A DNA stretch of 64,000 bases from Nocardioides sp. YR527. Lineage in GTDB: Bacteria > Actinomycetota > Actinomycetes > Propionibacteriales > Nocardioidaceae. The stretch spans positions 1 to 64,000 of the forward strand of contig NZ_FNFN01000009.1 in NCBI RefSeq assembly GCF_900101045.1, in the 5' to 3' direction. The translations under genes were made by a program, and so were the position numbers. The number at the start of each line of letters is the position of its first letter. Within the stretch, counting starts at the first letter, position 1. Positions 15,697-23,589 of this stretch are shown in pieces. The notes under the pieces are model-generated. The model saw only the letters and a program-made list of their open reading frames with translations. It ran no database searches and was not told the origin of the DNA.

Positions 15697-16740
15697 TCAC
15701 ACCGCCGCGAGATCTGCCCGCTCGGGCTCGCGGGGACCCGTCGCGGTCTCGTCCGCCTCGGGCAGCCGCAGCTCAGCGGGCACCTCCAGGTCGTACATTT
15801 TCGCCGCGTTGAGGCCCAGGATCTTCTTCTTCTGCGCGACGGTGAGCGGGGCGTACTCCGTCATGTCCTCCGGGATCTGGAAGTCGACGAACCGCTCGAT
15901 CAGCCACTTCGGGGTCCAGATCGCGTAGTCGGAGGAGAACTGGATCCGGTCCTCGCCGATCCAGTAGACGAGCTCGCCGAGGATCTGCGCGAAGTAGCGC
16001 GGCCGGGTGTGGATGAACGGCATCGCCACCGCCAGCCCGCCGTGCACGTTGGGCTCCTGGGTGGCGATCCAGCAGAAGTCCTCGAGCCGTGGCAGGCCGA
16101 CGTGCTCGACGATGAAGTTGAGGTCGGTGAAGTCGCTGGCGACGTGGTCGATGTCGGCGACGTCGAACGCGTCGCGGTCCAGCGGCCGGATCGTCGGGCC
16201 CTTGTGGATGTGGATGTTGGTGATCCCGAGCTCGCGGCAGGCCTCGAAGTAGCGGTACGCCCACGGGTCGGTCAGCTTCCAGCCGCGCGACTCCCCGTGC
16301 CACTCGGCGGTGTAGAGCTTGACGCCCCGGAGCCCGAACCGCTCGGCGTCGGCGTGGAGCTGCTCGAGCCCGGCCTCGCCGTTGCGGGGGTCGAAGTGGT
16401 GGTTGTACGTCAGCCTGTCCGGGTGCTTCGCCGCCAGCTGTGAGGCCTCCTCGGTCTGCCCGAACCCGTTCGTGTAGAACTCGCCGAGGTGGGCCGGCTG
16501 GAAGATCGCGTGGTCGACGTAGCCGACCTCGAACAGATCGTGCATCAGCCGCTCGCCGCCCTGGTAGAGGTAGTCCTCGTAGGACCAGTGCTCCGACTCG
16601 GGGGAGAGGTTGCGGTGGTAGTCGTAGAAGCAGTCGATGAACTGCTTGCCGTGGATGTTGCGCTGGTTCTCCGGACGGGCGTCCCAGAGCGCGACGTGGG
16701 CGTCGACGATGAAGTACGACTCGTTGTCCTTGGTGTACAT
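15697..16740 (-). CDS. Amidohydrolase-2 family protein of the propane-monooxygenase accessory type
   Basis: 347 residues, TIM-barrel amidohydrolase. The usual N-terminal HxH is replaced by DAHVALWD, so one metal ligand is missing; later family positions (IHIHKGP, EHVGLPR, FSSDYAIW) are kept. The stretch with GKQFIDCFYDYHRNL is typical, as I recall, of proteins encoded beside prm/mim monooxygenases. Role there is accessory and not firmly defined. ATG 16740 has GGAGA upstream; a GTG 30 bp further up is the alternative. First gene of the leftward operon and directly downstream of the twin operators at 16813-16849. Confidence 0.9.
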   Translation of the reverse strand: MYTKDNESYFIVDAHVALWDARPENQRNIHGKQFIDCFYDYHRNLSPESEHWSYEDYLYQGGERLMHDLFEVGYVDHAIFQPAHLGEFYTNGFGQTEEASQLAAKHPDRLTYNHHFDPRNGEAGLEQLHADAERFGLRGVKLYTAEWHGESRGWKLTDPWAYRYFEACRELGITNIHIHKGPTIRPLDRDAFDVADIDHVASDFTDLNFIVEHVGLPRLEDFCWIATQEPNVHGGLAVAMPFIHTRPRYFAQILGELVYWIGEDRIQFSSDYAIWTPKWLIERFVDFQIPEDMTEYAPLTVAQKKKILGLNAAKMYDLEVPAELRLPEADETATGPREPERADLAAV

Positions 16741-16812
16741 CAGGGTTCTCCGATCTGTGGCTTCCGTCACAGGACGCTAGGGCGGCCGGGGCGCACGGAT
16801 CAGGGGTGCGGC

Positions 16813-16827
16813 GTCTCAATGTGAGAC
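16813..16827. promoter_or_regulatory. Operator half 1 of the AcoR/MimR-like activator
   Basis: GTCTCA-ATG-TGAGAC, perfect 6-bp arms. Identical arms recur at 16835, centre to centre 22 bp. Lies 73 bp upstream of the amidohydrolase ATG and 68 bp before the activator ATG. Confidence 0.75.
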
Positions 16828-16834
16828 CTCGACC

Positions 16835-16849
16835 GTCTCAATCTGAGAC
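16835..16849. promoter_or_regulatory. Operator half 2 of the AcoR/MimR-like activator
   Basis: GTCTCA-ATC-TGAGAC, the same perfect arms as the copy at 16813 and about two helical turns away, so two dimers would sit on one DNA face. Confidence 0.75.
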
Positions 16850-16881
16850 GCTCGTCGGCCGTCGCCGCCGCCCGCCGGATG

Positions 16882-16887
16882 TAACGT
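16882..16887 (+). promoter_or_regulatory. -10 element, probable leaderless promoter of the activator gene
   Basis: TAACGT ends 7 bp before the ATG at 16895. No ribosome binding site is visible. Confidence 0.5.
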
Positions 16888-16894
16888 CGATCAC

Positions 16895-18367
16895 ATGACC
16901 GGCCGCCACCCCATCGCGCAGCGCACCGCGGCTGTCGACGCGTCGGCGCTGGCACCGCGCGTACGTGCCTCCTGGCAGCGCAGCCAGGAGTACGGGGTCT
17001 CGGTCGAGGAGGTCGACCCGGTCTTCTCCGGCGCCTACGACCAGGAGTCGCTCTTCTTCCAATGCGGCCAGGAGGTGCTCGACGACCTCCACCGGACGCT
17101 CGTCGGCGAGCCGGTCAGCCTGATGCTCACCGACCCCGGCGGTCTGGTGCTCAACCGGCTCAGCGGCGACCAGCAGCTCCTCCGGGACCTCGACGCCGTC
17201 CACCTCGCGCCGGGGTTCAGCTACGCCGAGCGCGCGGCGGGCACCAACGGGCTCGGCCTCGCCCTGGCCGACCGGACCCCGACCGTGGTCCGGGCCGAGG
17301 AGCACTACTCGCTCTCGCTGTGCAGCTACACCTGCGCCGCCGCGCCGGTGATCGACCCGATCAGCGGACGCCTGGAGGGCAGCGTCAACCTGACCACCTG
17401 GTCGGAGTCGTCCCACGACCTGCTGCTCGCCCTGGCCCAGTCGGCGGCCAGCAACACCGCCTCGCTCATGCTCGCCCGAGCCCACGGTCGGTTCCCACGT
17501 CCGGCTCCCCGCGGCGAGGTGTTCCGGGTCGAGGCGCCCCGGCTGGAGCCGGGCGCCGGCAGCCTCCGCGACCTCTCCTCCGCCTGGTGCGAGGCGCTGG
17601 GCAGCGTGCGCGACGCGCTCCGGGTCGGCCGGCGGGTCGCCGTGGTCGGAGAGCCGGGGGTGGGTCGGACGACCCTGGTCGCCCAGGCGTTCCGCGACCT
17701 GCGGCCCCGCGACCGGATCCTGGCCGCCTCCGCCCCGGAGCCGGCCGACGCCGAGGCCTGGCTGTCCCTGTGGACGCCGGAGCTCGCCAAGCAGGACACC
17801 GCCGTGGTCGTACGCGACGTGAACACGCTTCCGGCCTGGGTGGCCGAGCGGCTGCACGCCCTCCTCGTCGAGGCGGCGCCCGGGGCGGTCGCCGGAGTGC
17901 CGTTCGCGATGACCGCCGAGACCTTCGACGGCATCCCGGCGGCCCTGTCCGACCTCGTCGACACCGTGGTCGAGGTGCCGCCGCTGCGGGAGCGGCCCGA
18001 GGACGTACTTCCGCTGGCGCATCAGGTGGGCCTGCGGGTGCGGGGCCGCGAGGTCGCGCTGACCCCGGCCGCGGAGCGGGCGCTGCACGACCACGGCTGG
18101 CCGGGCAACGTCACCGAGCTCGTCCACGTCGTCCAGCGGGCCGTGAGCGCCGGTGACCAGATCGATCTGCGCCACCTTCCCGCCGACGTGCTCTCCGACA
18201 CCAGGCGGCCGTTGTCCCGGATCGACGCCTTCGAACGAGGCGAGATCGTCCGCGTCCTGACGCGTCCGGGGATCACCATGCAGGAAGCAGCCGCGGAGCT
18301 CGGGATGTCGCGCGCCACCGTCTACCGGAAGGTGCAGCAGTACGGGATCCGGCTCCGGCCGGGGTAG
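16895..18367 (+). CDS. AcoR/MimR-like activator (GAF, AAA+, Fis-type HTH)
   Basis: 490 residues. An N-terminal GAF-like sensor region carries the AcoR hallmark AAGTNGLGLAL (about 114-124). A shortened AAA+ domain has Walker A GEPGVGRTT (about 253-261), arginine-finger segment PPLRERPEDV and WPGNVTEL. The C-terminal Fis helix-turn-helix ends AAAELGMSRATVYRKVQQYG. The GAFTGA loop that contacts sigma54 is absent, as expected for actinobacterial relatives that do not use sigma54. MimR of mycobacteria activates the propane/phenol monooxygenase operon; by position this gene should control the leftward operon at 16740. Confidence 0.93.
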   Translation: MTGRHPIAQRTAAVDASALAPRVRASWQRSQEYGVSVEEVDPVFSGAYDQESLFFQCGQEVLDDLHRTLVGEPVSLMLTDPGGLVLNRLSGDQQLLRDLDAVHLAPGFSYAERAAGTNGLGLALADRTPTVVRAEEHYSLSLCSYTCAAAPVIDPISGRLEGSVNLTTWSESSHDLLLALAQSAASNTASLMLARAHGRFPRPAPRGEVFRVEAPRLEPGAGSLRDLSSAWCEALGSVRDALRVGRRVAVVGEPGVGRTTLVAQAFRDLRPRDRILAASAPEPADAEAWLSLWTPELAKQDTAVVVRDVNTLPAWVAERLHALLVEAAPGAVAGVPFAMTAETFDGIPAALSDLVDTVVEVPPLRERPEDVLPLAHQVGLRVRGREVALTPAAERALHDHGWPGNVTELVHVVQRAVSAGDQIDLRHLPADVLSDTRRPLSRIDAFERGEIVRVLTRPGITMQEAAAELGMSRATVYRKVQQYGIRLRPG

Positions 18368-18457
18368 CCCGCGGGGGAGCCGAACTCTTGGCCAAGTCCA
18401 GGAAAACTCTCGGTTGAGGCCGGGGCGTCAAGGGTGCTCACCAGGGACTATGGACCC

Positions 18458-20065
18458 ATGCGTATCCGTCCCCCACGCGCCGGTCGCCAGCATTTGAACC
18501 ATCTGACCGGACAGGGCGGACCTGCTCTGAGCGGTCAGAACCTTGCCGGCCGGCTTGTCCAGCAGCACCCGTTCTCCCCTGACGAGGCCTCGGGCATCGT
18601 CGCGCAGGTCGCACGCCTCCTCGCCTCGGGCCACGCCGCGGGGCAGCTGCACGGAGACATCAGACCGGCCACCATCGGGTACGCCCCGGACGGCCGGATC
18701 GCTCTCGTCGGCGCGCCCGCGCCGCGCGGCGGAGAGGGCCTGCCGTACCTGTCCCCCGAGCAGATCGACCGCCGACGGATCGGACCGGCGAGCGACATCT
18801 ACTCCCTCGGCGCCGTGTTCTTCGAGCTGCTCGTCGGCCGCCCACCGTACGCAGGGATCGAGCCCGAGCGGGTCGGCACACTGGTGACCGTTCCCGGCCA
18901 CCTCGACGGCATCACGACCGCCATGCTCGACCCGGACCCGGCCAAGCGTCCCCGGGCCGACGAGGTGGCGACCGTGCTCGAGAGCGGGGTCGCCGCTCCG
19001 CCGAAGCGGATCGTGCGTCCGACCGACATCCGGGGCCCACGCCTCTCGCCCACGCTGCTGGGTGTGCTGATGGTCCTGATCCTGCCGGGGTTGGTCTTCG
19101 GTGGCTGGAGCACCCTCCGGGCCGGCGACAAGATGTCGGACATCGGCAGCGCCGAACCGCTGGCCGACATCTTGCCGACCAGCTTCCAGCTCGCCTTCGA
19201 CCTCTCGATCGAGCGCGACGCGCTGCGGACCGATGCGGCACTGACCGAGGACTTCCTCCAGATCACCGACCGGTCCATCGACGCCTGGGCCGTGGCGGTC
19301 GAGAAGCTGGACACCGCCGGCGATCCGGGTCTGCGGCGGCGTACGGAGAGGTCGGCGGCCGCCCTCGAGCGGCTCTCGGACATCCGTGCGGCCGCCCGGG
19401 CGGGGAACAGGTCCGGCAAGCTGGCGGCCGTCGGGCTCTACACGAACGCGGTCAACGGGCTCTTCGACCTCGCCGTCGAGCTGCCGTCGTTCCGGGACGA
19501 CGAGCTGGCCAAGCAGGCCCGGAACCTGGAGCTGATCGGGTCCGTCTCGGAGGTGCTCGGACTCGAGCGGAGGATCATGGCGAACGCCTTGCGCAACGAG
19601 CGGATCAGTGACCAGGGCATCGCCGACCTCAGCGCGGCCCAGGACTCCTGGGCGACCCACTCGGAGTCGATCTATTCGCGCGCCGATCCGGCGACGCGGC
19701 AGCAGCTCGACAGGATCTCGGGCCGGTCGTTCGAGTTCGGGTCCTACGCGGTCTCGTCCCAGCGTGCCGTCATCCGGGTGCTCAACGCCCGTGACGTCGA
19801 GGACGTCGTCAGGCAGTTGGAGGACAGTGGCGACAGCAGGCCCGTGGACCAGCTCTGGATGGCCGATGCGGCCAGCTACGTCCAGGACCTCAAGGAGGTG
19901 GTCGTCCATGCCGCCAACCGGCTCGCCGACGACATCGAGCGCGAGCACAGGGACGCCCAGAACCAGACGATCGCCTGGGGCGTCTTCTCCGGAATCGTGC
20001 TGGCGGTGCTCGCCGCGCTCGGCATCGCGCTGCTCCGAGCGCGAGGGCGATCAGTTGATGCGTAA
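18458..20065 (+). CDS. Membrane Ser/Thr pseudokinase with NIT-like extracellular domain
   Basis: 535 residues, paralogous to the kinase gene that follows. The N-terminus aligns with the paralogue up to the glycine loop (AGRQHLNHLTGQGG), then jumps to the PGPTLADRL-equivalent segment. This loses about 55-60 residues of the N-lobe with the ATP-binding lysine. The catalytic loop reads LHGDIRPATIGY (64-75) instead of HRDIKPSN, and DFG is replaced by VGAPAP. YLSPEQ and the C-lobe remain. A transmembrane helix (about 200-218), an outside helical domain of about 280 residues and a second helix (about 505-526) follow. Likely a scaffold or regulator rather than an enzyme. ATG 18458 is chosen by alignment with the paralogue; a GTG at 18434 is possible. 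Confidence 0.88.
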   Translation: MRIRPPRAGRQHLNHLTGQGGPALSGQNLAGRLVQQHPFSPDEASGIVAQVARLLASGHAAGQLHGDIRPATIGYAPDGRIALVGAPAPRGGEGLPYLSPEQIDRRRIGPASDIYSLGAVFFELLVGRPPYAGIEPERVGTLVTVPGHLDGITTAMLDPDPAKRPRADEVATVLESGVAAPPKRIVRPTDIRGPRLSPTLLGVLMVLILPGLVFGGWSTLRAGDKMSDIGSAEPLADILPTSFQLAFDLSIERDALRTDAALTEDFLQITDRSIDAWAVAVEKLDTAGDPGLRRRTERSAAALERLSDIRAAARAGNRSGKLAAVGLYTNAVNGLFDLAVELPSFRDDELAKQARNLELIGSVSEVLGLERRIMANALRNERISDQGIADLSAAQDSWATHSESIYSRADPATRQQLDRISGRSFEFGSYAVSSQRAVIRVLNARDVEDVVRQLEDSGDSRPVDQLWMADAASYVQDLKEVVVHAANRLADDIEREHRDAQNQTIAWGVFSGIVLAVLAALGIALLRARGRSVDA

Positions 20066-20141
20066 ACCGGCGACAATAGCAAAGATCGGCGGACTTCATC
20101 GGTGCGTACACGAGACGCACGGGGTGTGAGTCCGACAACAT

Positions 20142-22205
20142 ATGCGCATGCGAACGCGCCCCCCGATCGCAGGCCGATACCGCCTGCACCGACTGCTTGG
20201 ACGCGGCGGGATGGGCGAGGTCTGGCAGGCAGCCGACATCAGGCTCGAACGCTGGGTCGCCGTGAAGGTCGTGGAGACCTCGGCCGACCCCAAGGTGACC
20301 GAGCGCTTCCGGCGTGAGGCGCTCTCGACGACGGCGGCCAGCCACCCGGGCACGGTGCAGGTGCACGACGTCGGGGTCGAGGAGACCGAGTACGGCAGCA
20401 TCGTCTACCTGGTCATGGAGCTGCTTCCCGGCCCGACGCTGGCCGACCGTCTCGAGAAGCAGGGGCGGTTCACCGTCGAGGAGGCGAGCGAGGCGATGGT
20501 CCAGGTCGCGCGTACGCTCACCGCGGTCCACTCCTCCGGGATCATCCACCGCGACATCAAGCCGTCCAACCTCGTCTACGACGGCGACGGCCGGATCCGT
20601 GTGCTCGACTTCGGTATCGCCCAGCTGGCCAGCCACCAGGCCGAGCGGCTCACCTCGACTCGCCACGTGATGGGGAGCCTGCCCTACATCTCACCCGAGC
20701 AGGCTGCCGACAACGTGGTCGGCCCACCGAGCGACATCTATGCGCTCGGCTGCGTGTACTTCGAGCTGCTCACCGGACGCGCTCCGTACGCCGGCTCCGA
20801 GCCGGTCTCGATGATCTACCAGCACGTGACCGCGCCGGTCCCGCATGTCAACGACGTGGTCACGGTGCCGTCCCATGTCGACGAGTTCGTGGCGTCGATG
20901 ATGGACAAGGACCCCTCCCGGCGGCCCACCGCCGGTGAGGTCGTCGCCTTCGCCCGTCGGCCCGAGGTCGTGCCCGCGGTTCCGGTCGGCAGCCGCGAGC
21001 TGCCCGCCGGGCTCAAGCCCCTGGCGCTCCCGTCGTCCTCGTCCTCGTCGTCCGCGGCTTCCTCAGCCCCCTCGGTCTCGTTGGTGACGGCGGTCGCCGG
21101 CGTGGTCGAGTCGGCGCAGCGTACGCCTCGGTCCCATGCGGCCCCGAAGCCGAGGTTCCTCCGCCCCCGGGTGTTCGCCGTGCTGCTGGTCCCGGTGCTG
21201 ATCGCCCTGGTCTTCAGCGGGCTGACCTTCGCCGACGCGCTGGAGGAACGGTCCGTCTCCAGCCGCGCGATGACGATCGCCGGAGCGCTCCCGGAGAGCT
21301 ATGAGCTCGGGATGGACCTCATCTTCGAGCGGGACGCGCTGAGCTCCGACCAGGTCCCGGCCGCGGTCCGGCAGGCCTATCGCCAGGTGACCGACGACTC
21401 GATCGAGGCGTGGCACGACGACATCACCAAGGTCGACCTCGCCGACACCCCGAGCCTGCGGGAACGGGTCGAGCGCACCTACACGGTCCTGAAGAGCATC
21501 GACGCCTACCGCACCGACCTCGAGGACGGCGACAAGGCGAGCACGGAGGCGGCGGTCGCCGCCTACACCGACACCGCCTACGAGCTGCTCGACTTCGCGA
21601 CCGAGATGCCCAACATCCGCAACGAGAACATCTACAAGCAGGTCACCAACCTCAAGTACGTCAGGTCGGCGTCCGAGTCGCTGGGGATCGAGCGCACGTT
21701 GATGGTGCCAGCGCTGATGACCGGGAAGATCGACGAGGAGTCGTTGGAGGCGATGAGCGAGGCGCGTACGTCCTGGCAGCTCACCTCGCGCTCGTTCTAC
21801 GGCGACGCCCCGAAGGCCACCCAGAAGGCGCTGGACAAGATCTCGGACGGCACCTTCGCCGACGGGTCGCGAGGCCTGGTGTCGCAGAACGCGGTCGTCC
21901 AGGTCATCAACGACGGCTCGCTCGCGGGCGCGGTCCGAGACCTGGAGACCCACGCCCCGGGGAGGCCGGCCGCGCAGGTCTGGTCCGAGGACATGACCCG
22001 GTTCATCCAGCTCCTCAAGGACACCATCGTGGCGATGACGCTGATCGTCTCCGACGATGTCGGCGAGGAGCACCGCGGCATCCAGACGAAGGTCGTCCTG
22101 AGCGGGGTGCTCGCGGTCGCGGCGCTCCTCGCGGCTCTCGCGCTGCTGGCCGGGATGTTCGTCCTGCGCCCGCTGCGTGGGCGCCGGCGGTCCGTCGACG
22201 GCTGA
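20142..22205 (+). CDS. Membrane Ser/Thr kinase with NIT-like (nitrate/nitrite sensor) extracellular domain
   Basis: 687 residues. The PknB-type kinase domain is complete: LLGRGGMGEVW (18-28), Lys42 in VAVKVV, HRDIKPSN (136-143, catalytic Asp138), DFG (156-158) and SLPYISPEQ. A Ser-rich juxtamembrane linker (about 285-300, a run of Ser) leads to transmembrane helix 1 (about 345-367). A helical domain of about 280 residues resembles NIT nitrate/nitrite-sensing domains (SYELGMDLIFERDALSS, later SLGIERTLMVPAL). Helix 2 (about 653-676) and a short basic tail end it. NIT domains normally sit on histidine kinases or chemoreceptors, so fusion to a Ser/Thr kinase is unusual. It lies 76 bp after the pseudokinase gene, probably co-transcribed. 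Confidence 0.94.
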   Translation: MRMRTRPPIAGRYRLHRLLGRGGMGEVWQAADIRLERWVAVKVVETSADPKVTERFRREALSTTAASHPGTVQVHDVGVEETEYGSIVYLVMELLPGPTLADRLEKQGRFTVEEASEAMVQVARTLTAVHSSGIIHRDIKPSNLVYDGDGRIRVLDFGIAQLASHQAERLTSTRHVMGSLPYISPEQAADNVVGPPSDIYALGCVYFELLTGRAPYAGSEPVSMIYQHVTAPVPHVNDVVTVPSHVDEFVASMMDKDPSRRPTAGEVVAFARRPEVVPAVPVGSRELPAGLKPLALPSSSSSSSAASSAPSVSLVTAVAGVVESAQRTPRSHAAPKPRFLRPRVFAVLLVPVLIALVFSGLTFADALEERSVSSRAMTIAGALPESYELGMDLIFERDALSSDQVPAAVRQAYRQVTDDSIEAWHDDITKVDLADTPSLRERVERTYTVLKSIDAYRTDLEDGDKASTEAAVAAYTDTAYELLDFATEMPNIRNENIYKQVTNLKYVRSASESLGIERTLMVPALMTGKIDEESLEAMSEARTSWQLTSRSFYGDAPKATQKALDKISDGTFADGSRGLVSQNAVVQVINDGSLAGAVRDLETHAPGRPAAQVWSEDMTRFIQLLKDTIVAMTLIVSDDVGEEHRGIQTKVVLSGVLAVAALLAALALLAGMFVLRPLRGRRRSVDG

Positions 22206-22220
22206 GCGGCGAGCCGTGGG

Positions 22221-23045
22221 TCAGACCAGCGTGCTGAGGCTCGAGACCAGGTCTTCCCAGCGGCTCTCGACATCGAAGCCCATCTGGCTCAGCAGCGCCC
22301 AGCCGAAGCCGACGACGGCGTAGAGGCTGATCGGGGTCATCACGACCCACTCCCGGATGGAGCCCGCGTCGCCGAGGACCGGGAGGGCGAAGTTGCCGCC
22401 GCGAGTCCACATGTTGTCGAACGGCAGCCACTTGTTGCGCCGCACCCACTTCGGCGGCTTCGGTGCGATCGGCCAGAACAGCGGGATCCCCATCGTGGTC
22501 ACGAAGTCGCCGATCAGGTGCACGACGCAGCCGAGGGCCACCGAGAACGGCATCCACCACCACTCCTCGGGCGCGAAGATCGCAATCACCGCCGCCAGCG
22601 CCACGGCCGGGATCCACGGCCAGTGGACGCCCTTGCGGGTGAGCTTCAGCGCGTCCATCGCGAAGGCGACCAGCAGGACGCACATGATGCCCGGGCCGAT
22701 CAGGACGCTGCCGAAGTGCTCGGTCTCGAGTGAGAGCTTCCCCGCGCCCCAGGCGAGAGCCGTGAAGGCGAGCACGCCGAGGATCGAGTGGGTGCCGTTG
22801 CGGTGGCCGCCGGAGACCTGTCCGACGATCTTGGTCAAGCCTTCGGAGACCGGTGGCAGCGAGTGGGCGATCGTGCCGTTGTGGTGATCGGCGTCCGGAA
22901 GCAGCGCGGCGCCGGCGCACACCAGGGTGCCGGTCATCACGCCTATGTCCGAGACACCCGGGTACCACCCGAACGCGATCGGTGCCGACGATGTCACTGC
23001 GATCCACGCGGCAGCCCCAGAGGCCGCGTGATGCCCGCCCATCAT
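22221..23045 (-). CDS. YdjM-type membrane-bound metal-dependent hydrolase (DUF457)
   Basis: 274 residues with about six hydrophobic helices. Putative metal-binding motifs are HHAASG near the start, PDADHHNG and the family signature HRNGTHS (about 97-103), then a later VVHLIGDFVTT. Members are often annotated as LexA-regulated inner-membrane hydrolases; their substrates are unknown. Start at the first of two adjacent ATG codons (23045); GGAGAGGG lies upstream but at a long distance, so the start is uncertain. Convergent with the kinase gene and 15 bp from its stop. Confidence 0.85.
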   Translation of the reverse strand: MMGGHHAASGAAAWIAVTSSAPIAFGWYPGVSDIGVMTGTLVCAGAALLPDADHHNGTIAHSLPPVSEGLTKIVGQVSGGHRNGTHSILGVLAFTALAWGAGKLSLETEHFGSVLIGPGIMCVLLVAFAMDALKLTRKGVHWPWIPAVALAAVIAIFAPEEWWWMPFSVALGCVVHLIGDFVTTMGIPLFWPIAPKPPKWVRRNKWLPFDNMWTRGGNFALPVLGDAGSIREWVVMTPISLYAVVGFGWALLSQMGFDVESRWEDLVSSLSTLV

Positions 23046-23217
23046 GTGAAGTTGTGTCCCTCTCCAGTGTTCCCCCGCTGTATGGCCGCGGACGAACGTA
23101 CCGGTCCTCGGGCTGCTTGGCGTGCGTCGGGGTGGTGTGTCCGGCGACGAGATTCGAATCACTGTTCGAGGGTCGAGCCGAGGCGTGAAAGGGGTGCGGT
23201 CGGGGCGGCAACCTGAA

Positions 23218-23223
23218 TAGGAT
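23218..23223 (+). promoter_or_regulatory. -10 element before the small gene at 23232
   Basis: TAGGAT ends 8 bp before the ATG at 23232; consistent with a leaderless transcript. Confidence 0.45.
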
Positions 23224-23231
23224 GCCCGGTC

Positions 23232-23534
23232 ATGACGACATCCGGTGCCCACGGCGGTGCCCGCCGTGCGCCGTGGACGTTCGAGACCAGTCGGTGCGCC
23301 GCGACGGTGACCCCCGAGGCGATCGAGTTCCGGTTCATGGTCGCCGCACCCGATGGCTCGCTCAGCGAGATGCTCCTCTCCGTGGGCCGGCACGACATGC
23401 CGACGCTGCTCGAGGAGATCGCCTACGAGATGCCCGAGGCGCTGGAATGGATGTCGGCCGCGATCATGACGGTCGCGCGTGACCGGCGGCTGGCGGAGGA
23501 AGCCTCGTCGGTTCCGCATCAGCGCGGGGCATAA
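23232..23534 (+). CDS. Small hypothetical protein
   Basis: 100 residues, soluble, acidic in the middle. I do not recognise a family. The segment TPEAIEFRFMVAAPDGSLSEMLLSV looks like two beta strands, followed by a helical region (MPTLLEEIAYEMPEALEWMSAAIMTVARDRRLAEEA). Codon usage is GC-rich in third positions like its neighbours, and a -10 element lies at a leaderless distance, both of which support a real gene. It ends 55 bp before the glutathione peroxidase and points the same way. Confidence 0.6.
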   Translation: MTTSGAHGGARRAPWTFETSRCAATVTPEAIEFRFMVAAPDGSLSEMLLSVGRHDMPTLLEEIAYEMPEALEWMSAAIMTVARDRRLAEEASSVPHQRGA

Positions 23535-23589
23535 CCTCGGGCCGAGCAAGGTTGTCCCCCTGCACCACAACTCGATCGAGGAGAGACCT

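Noticed and set aside
23130..23180. tRNA-like fragment with TTCGAATC
   Set aside because: Only a T-loop-like octamer is present; no acceptor or anticodon stems can be paired around it.
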